A stretch of 64,000 nucleotides of DNA from Victivallales bacterium (GTDB taxonomy: Bacteria; Verrucomicrobiota; Lentisphaeria; Oligosphaerales; Oligosphaeraceae), in the NCBI GenBank assembly GCA_017535315.1, contig JAFXUD010000062.1:1-64000 (forward strand). The letters run 5' to 3'. Below the pieces are notes generated by a model, which saw only the letters and a program-made list of their open reading frames with translations, was not told the origin of the DNA and did no database searches. Positions 61,384 through 64,000 of this stretch are shown one piece after another. How positions within the stretch are numbered: position 1 is the stretch's first letter; every line of letters starts with the position of its first letter. The position numbers and the translations under genes were made by a program.

Positions 61384-61986
61384 ATGCTCGAACCATCTGA
61401 TATAAAGTCATTAAAGCGCGCAATGCGGCATGAGTATATGCAGATTGTATCGCGTTTTAACGGCAAGTCAGAGGCTTCTTCGGCATTGGTTTCCAACCTG
61501 CTTGATTCCAATTTGTATTCATCTGCTTCCATTCTCATAGGATTCATGCCTATGGAGTGCGAGCCGAACATACTACCTTTGCTTACGCATTGGATTGAAA
61601 GCGGTCGCACACTGCTTCTGCCATCTTTTGTCCAAAGCACGGGGAATTATGGATTGGCCGAGGTCAGAGGTTTTGGCGAACAATATCTGATCAAGGGCAA
61701 ATACGGCATTTTGGAACCCTGCGAGAAAATACCTAGGCAACTGCCCCCCTATACATTTCCAAAGCCTGCCATCTGGCTGGTTCCTGGAATTGCCTTCGCA
61801 CGAAACGGCCTCAGGCTGGGACGTGGAGGCGGCTACTATGACCGCCTCCTGGCAGCCTCGACTGGCGTGAAAATAGGCGTATGCTTCTCCTGCCAACTGG
61901 CGGAAAGCATCCCCTCCACAAGGCAAGACGTGGTCATGGACTATACCCTGACGGAGAGCTGCATAACCAAATGCACATCAAACTAG
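61384..61986 (+). CDS. 5-formyltetrahydrofolate cyclo-ligase
   Basis: A 200-residue protein of the family: N-terminal lysine/arginine-rich helix with LKRAMRHEYM, GFMPMECEPNILPLL, and the C-terminal signature LVPGIAFARNGLRLGRGGGYYDR. It converts 5-formyl-THF to 5,10-methenyl-THF with ATP. The ATG at 61384 is the only start because a stop is in frame just before it. It precedes rny by 139 bases. Confidence 0.92.
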   Translation: MLEPSDIKSLKRAMRHEYMQIVSRFNGKSEASSALVSNLLDSNLYSSASILIGFMPMECEPNILPLLTHWIESGRTLLLPSFVQSTGNYGLAEVRGFGEQYLIKGKYGILEPCEKIPRQLPPYTFPKPAIWLVPGIAFARNGLRLGRGGGYYDRLLAASTGVKIGVCFSCQLAESIPSTRQDVVMDYTLTESCITKCTSN

Positions 61987-62091
61987 TAGCTCCGCTAGTA
62001 GCTTGCAGCGCAGGTATTTCCGCATTTTTGAGAGGAAAATTTTAGATTATTGCGGATAATGCGCGGCAAGTTGCCAGTTGCCTGCAAAAAA

Positions 62092-62113
62092 GAGGCAAGT
62101 CAAATATTGCCTC
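62092..62113 (+). promoter_or_regulatory. Small hairpin before the rny ribosome-binding site
   Basis: GAGGCAA (62092-62098) and TTGCCTC (62107-62113) form a 7-bp stem just before AAAGGG and the rny ATG. It could influence rny translation; no further evidence. Confidence 0.35.
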
Positions 62114-62125
62114 AAAGGGTAAACA

Positions 62126-63736
62126 ATGTCTGGATTCATAACCATGTTGCCGTTGGCATCACTGGATGCCTTATCCTTCTCTTTAATAGGGATTATTATT
62201 TTATTAGTTGTTGCGTTCCTCGTGATGTTCGCGAGCAAGAAAGCACGCCAGGACACGGACAAGGCGCTTCTCGCGAAGGCCAATGAAGAGGCCGAACTCA
62301 TCAGGCAGAAGGCAAATCTTGAAGCGGAAAACATCGTCAAGGAATCCAAAATCCGCGCCAAGGAAGAACTCATCAGAACACGCGACCAGTTCGAAAAAGA
62401 CACTGCCGAACGCCGAAAGGAAATCCAGAAGGCCGAAAACAGAATCTCCGCCAAAGAGGAAAACCTGGACAAAAAACAGAACCAGCTGGACGCAAAAGTC
62501 GCCGAAATGGACATTCGTGAAAAGGAGGTCAAGGCGCAGGCTGAGCACCTGAAAACCAAAGAGGCGCAACTGGACGAGAAACTCTCCATACAGCTGGTGG
62601 AACTGGAACGCATTGCAGGGTTGTCACGTGAAGAGGCGCAGGCACAACTCCTCGCAAAACTGGAGGAGACGTTGGAAAGCGAACGGGGAGTCCTCATCAG
62701 GCGTTTTCAGGAGGAAAACCGCCAGAAGCTGATTCAGGACGGCCAGGAAATCATGATAAACGCCATGCAGCGGTATGCAGGCGATTGCGCATACGAACGC
62801 ACCACCTCCACCATCCCGCTTCCCAATGACGAAATGAAGGGGCGTATCATCGGGCGCGAAGGACGCAACATTCGTACCATTGAGGCTGCCACAGGCGTCA
62901 ACATTCTGATTGACGACACGCCAGAGGCGGTCGTCATTTCCTGCTTTGACCCTGTACGTCGCGAAATCGCGCGCCTCACGATGGAGCGACTGGTTTCCGA
63001 CGGGCGAATCCATCCCTCACGCGTGGAGGAGATTGTCGCCAAGATGAAGAAGGACGTGGAGGCGGAAATCCAGAAAACGGGGCAGGAAACCGTCCAGCAG
63101 CTGGGAGTTGCTCGTTTGCGTCCCAATCTGATCACGCTCATTGGCCGCTTGAAATACCGCTACAGCTTCTCGCAGAATGTGCTGATGCATTCCATTGAAG
63201 TCGCCAACATGATGGGTGCGATTGCCGCCTCGGTCGGGCTGGATGAACGGAAGGCGCGTCGCGCTGGTCTGCTCCATGACATCGGTAAGGCGGTTGACCA
63301 TGAAGTGGAAGGCACCCATGCCCTGATAGGCGCCGACTTGCTTAAGCGTGCTGGCGAGGACGAAGAGATTGTCAACGCTGTCGCCGCTCACCATGAAGAG
63401 GTCGAGAAGACCAGCCTGATGGCAATTCTCGTGCAGATTTGCGATACTCTCAGCGCAAGCAGACCTGGCGCCCGTTCAGAGACAACGGAACTCTACCTCA
63501 AGCGACTGGAGCAGCTGGAGACCATCGGCAACTCCTTTGAAGGCGTGGAGAACTGCTTTGCCATCCAGGCGGGGCGTGAGCTTCGCGTCATCGTGCAGCC
63601 TGAGAAAATCTCTGAAGACCGTGCCGCCATTCTGGCGCACGACATGGCCGAGCGCATTGAAAAGGAGATGCGTTACCCTGGGCAGGTCCGTGTTTCTATC
63701 ATCCGCGAAACACGCGCCGTTGATTACGCGAAGTAA
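62126..63736 (+). CDS. rny: Ribonuclease Y
   Basis: A 536-residue endoribonuclease of the RNase Y type. It has an N-terminal membrane anchor (about 18-36), a long charged coiled coil (about 40-195), a KH domain (about 225-285: GRIIGREGRNIRTIEAATGVN) and an HD domain with LLHDIGKAVDHE and HHEEVEK. It starts mRNA decay at the inner membrane. The length and layout match the Firmicutes-type enzyme, also found in PVC bacteria. Confidence 0.96.
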   Translation: MSGFITMLPLASLDALSFSLIGIIILLVVAFLVMFASKKARQDTDKALLAKANEEAELIRQKANLEAENIVKESKIRAKEELIRTRDQFEKDTAERRKEIQKAENRISAKEENLDKKQNQLDAKVAEMDIREKEVKAQAEHLKTKEAQLDEKLSIQLVELERIAGLSREEAQAQLLAKLEETLESERGVLIRRFQEENRQKLIQDGQEIMINAMQRYAGDCAYERTTSTIPLPNDEMKGRIIGREGRNIRTIEAATGVNILIDDTPEAVVISCFDPVRREIARLTMERLVSDGRIHPSRVEEIVAKMKKDVEAEIQKTGQETVQQLGVARLRPNLITLIGRLKYRYSFSQNVLMHSIEVANMMGAIAASVGLDERKARRAGLLHDIGKAVDHEVEGTHALIGADLLKRAGEDEEIVNAVAAHHEEVEKTSLMAILVQICDTLSASRPGARSETTELYLKRLEQLETIGNSFEGVENCFAIQAGRELRVIVQPEKISEDRAAILAHDMAERIEKEMRYPGQVRVSIIRETRAVDYAK

Positions 63737-63754
63737 CAAAGAGCAAACGTAACC

Positions 63755-64000
63755 ATGACACCATCTGAAATACTGGAGCATATTGACGAACAGCTGGAGG
63801 AGCAGGCAGACTACGCCTCCCTCTGGACCGAAGGTTCCAGTGCCATGCCGACGGGCATCCCCGATTTTCTTCAGGATAGCCAATGGCAGGATAGCATGAA
63901 ATATGCGGGATTCGATGAAACCCATGCGGCGGAGGCTGCAATCGTCGCGGAGACCATCCGCCGCGATCCCTGCCTTCTGCGACTCGCTTGGCAGGCCTAT
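63755..64000 (+). CDS. Unknown protein, cut by the window end
   Basis: The reading frame starts at ATG 63755, 18 bases after the rny stop, and stays open to the window edge (82 codons seen). The N-terminus begins MTPSEILEHIDEQLEEQ and continues with a helical, acidic region and IRRDPCLLRLAWQAY. I do not recognise the family. The proximity to rny suggests one transcript. Confidence 0.7.
   Translation, partial: MTPSEILEHIDEQLEEQADYASLWTEGSSAMPTGIPDFLQDSQWQDSMKYAGFDETHAAEAAIVAETIRRDPCLLRLAWQAY

Overview
The window comes from a diderm (LPS-making) bacterium of the PVC superphylum, most likely a Lentisphaerota / Victivallis-like gut lineage. The evidence is two pseudopilins of the [24 protein letters not shown] type with a DG motif near the C-terminus, several large glycoside-hydrolase-like proteins (GHL6-like, DUF6067-like, GH42), Kdo transferase, an Mla lipid-transport operon, MreC and RNase Y. 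The taxonomic call is inference from gene content. I found no rRNA, tRNA, CRISPR array, prophage or complete IS element.

Layout. 1-1.1 kb: a GTC-rich minisatellite, then a pseudopilin with its own promoter and terminator. 1.1-10.5 kb: minus-strand genes. These are a creatininase-family amidohydrolase; a BaiN/YhiN-type flavoprotein plus a DUF2760 protein; and a tight run transcribed rph > secreted PAK-rich protein > mreC > membrane protein > dinG-like helicase > AEC transporter. 10.6-17.1 kb: plus-strand lipoprotein, PPIC isomerase, lipoate ligase-like protein, sugar epimerase and a large secreted alpha/beta hydrolase. 17.1-23.6 kb: gltBD behind a near-perfect sigma-54 promoter and a 570-bp CTAG-rich array. 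24.2-31.1 kb: an Mla-type operon (unknown gene, STAS-fused MlaE, MlaF, MlaD), then RNase R and a membrane protein. 31.2-36.7 kb: argH, a GHL6-like protein, waaA and trmO. 36.8-38.3 kb: a PIN/DUF6364 toxin-antitoxin pair and ogt among repeats. 38.4-52.0 kb: a carbohydrate-oriented stretch with a 1153-residue protein, a lipoprotein, a GntR/LacI-type regulator, a second pseudopilin, a 1311-residue DUF6067-like protein and a GH42 beta-galactosidase. 52.1-54.7 kb: dus and serA (minus). 55-61 kb: pilB, a second pilB/gspE, pilT, pilC. 61.4-64 kb: 5-formyl-THF cyclo-ligase, rny and a gene cut by the window edge.

The most striking feature is the intergenic DNA. At least four unrelated-looking repeat systems occupy nearly every long gap. 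(a) GTC-punctuated minisatellites with units of 14, 28, about 48 and 65 bp. (b) A dispersed hairpin built from GACGGGAG-type arms around a conserved AGTACCT centre; there are four copies, one of which supplies the stop codon of the GH42 gene. (c) A multi-hairpin element with CCGTGGGT/ACCCACGG arms, once inside a MITE-like unit with 18-bp perfect terminal inverted repeats. (d) Elements ended by AATTAGC heptads. Several of them sit on ribosome-binding regions, stop codons or promoters and could have been co-opted.

Together the genes describe nitrogen assimilation (gltBD, probably sigma-54 controlled), envelope building and maintenance (waaA, Mla, mreC), a type IV pilus / pseudopilus engine plus loose pseudopilins, and glycan foraging under a local sugar-responsive regulator.
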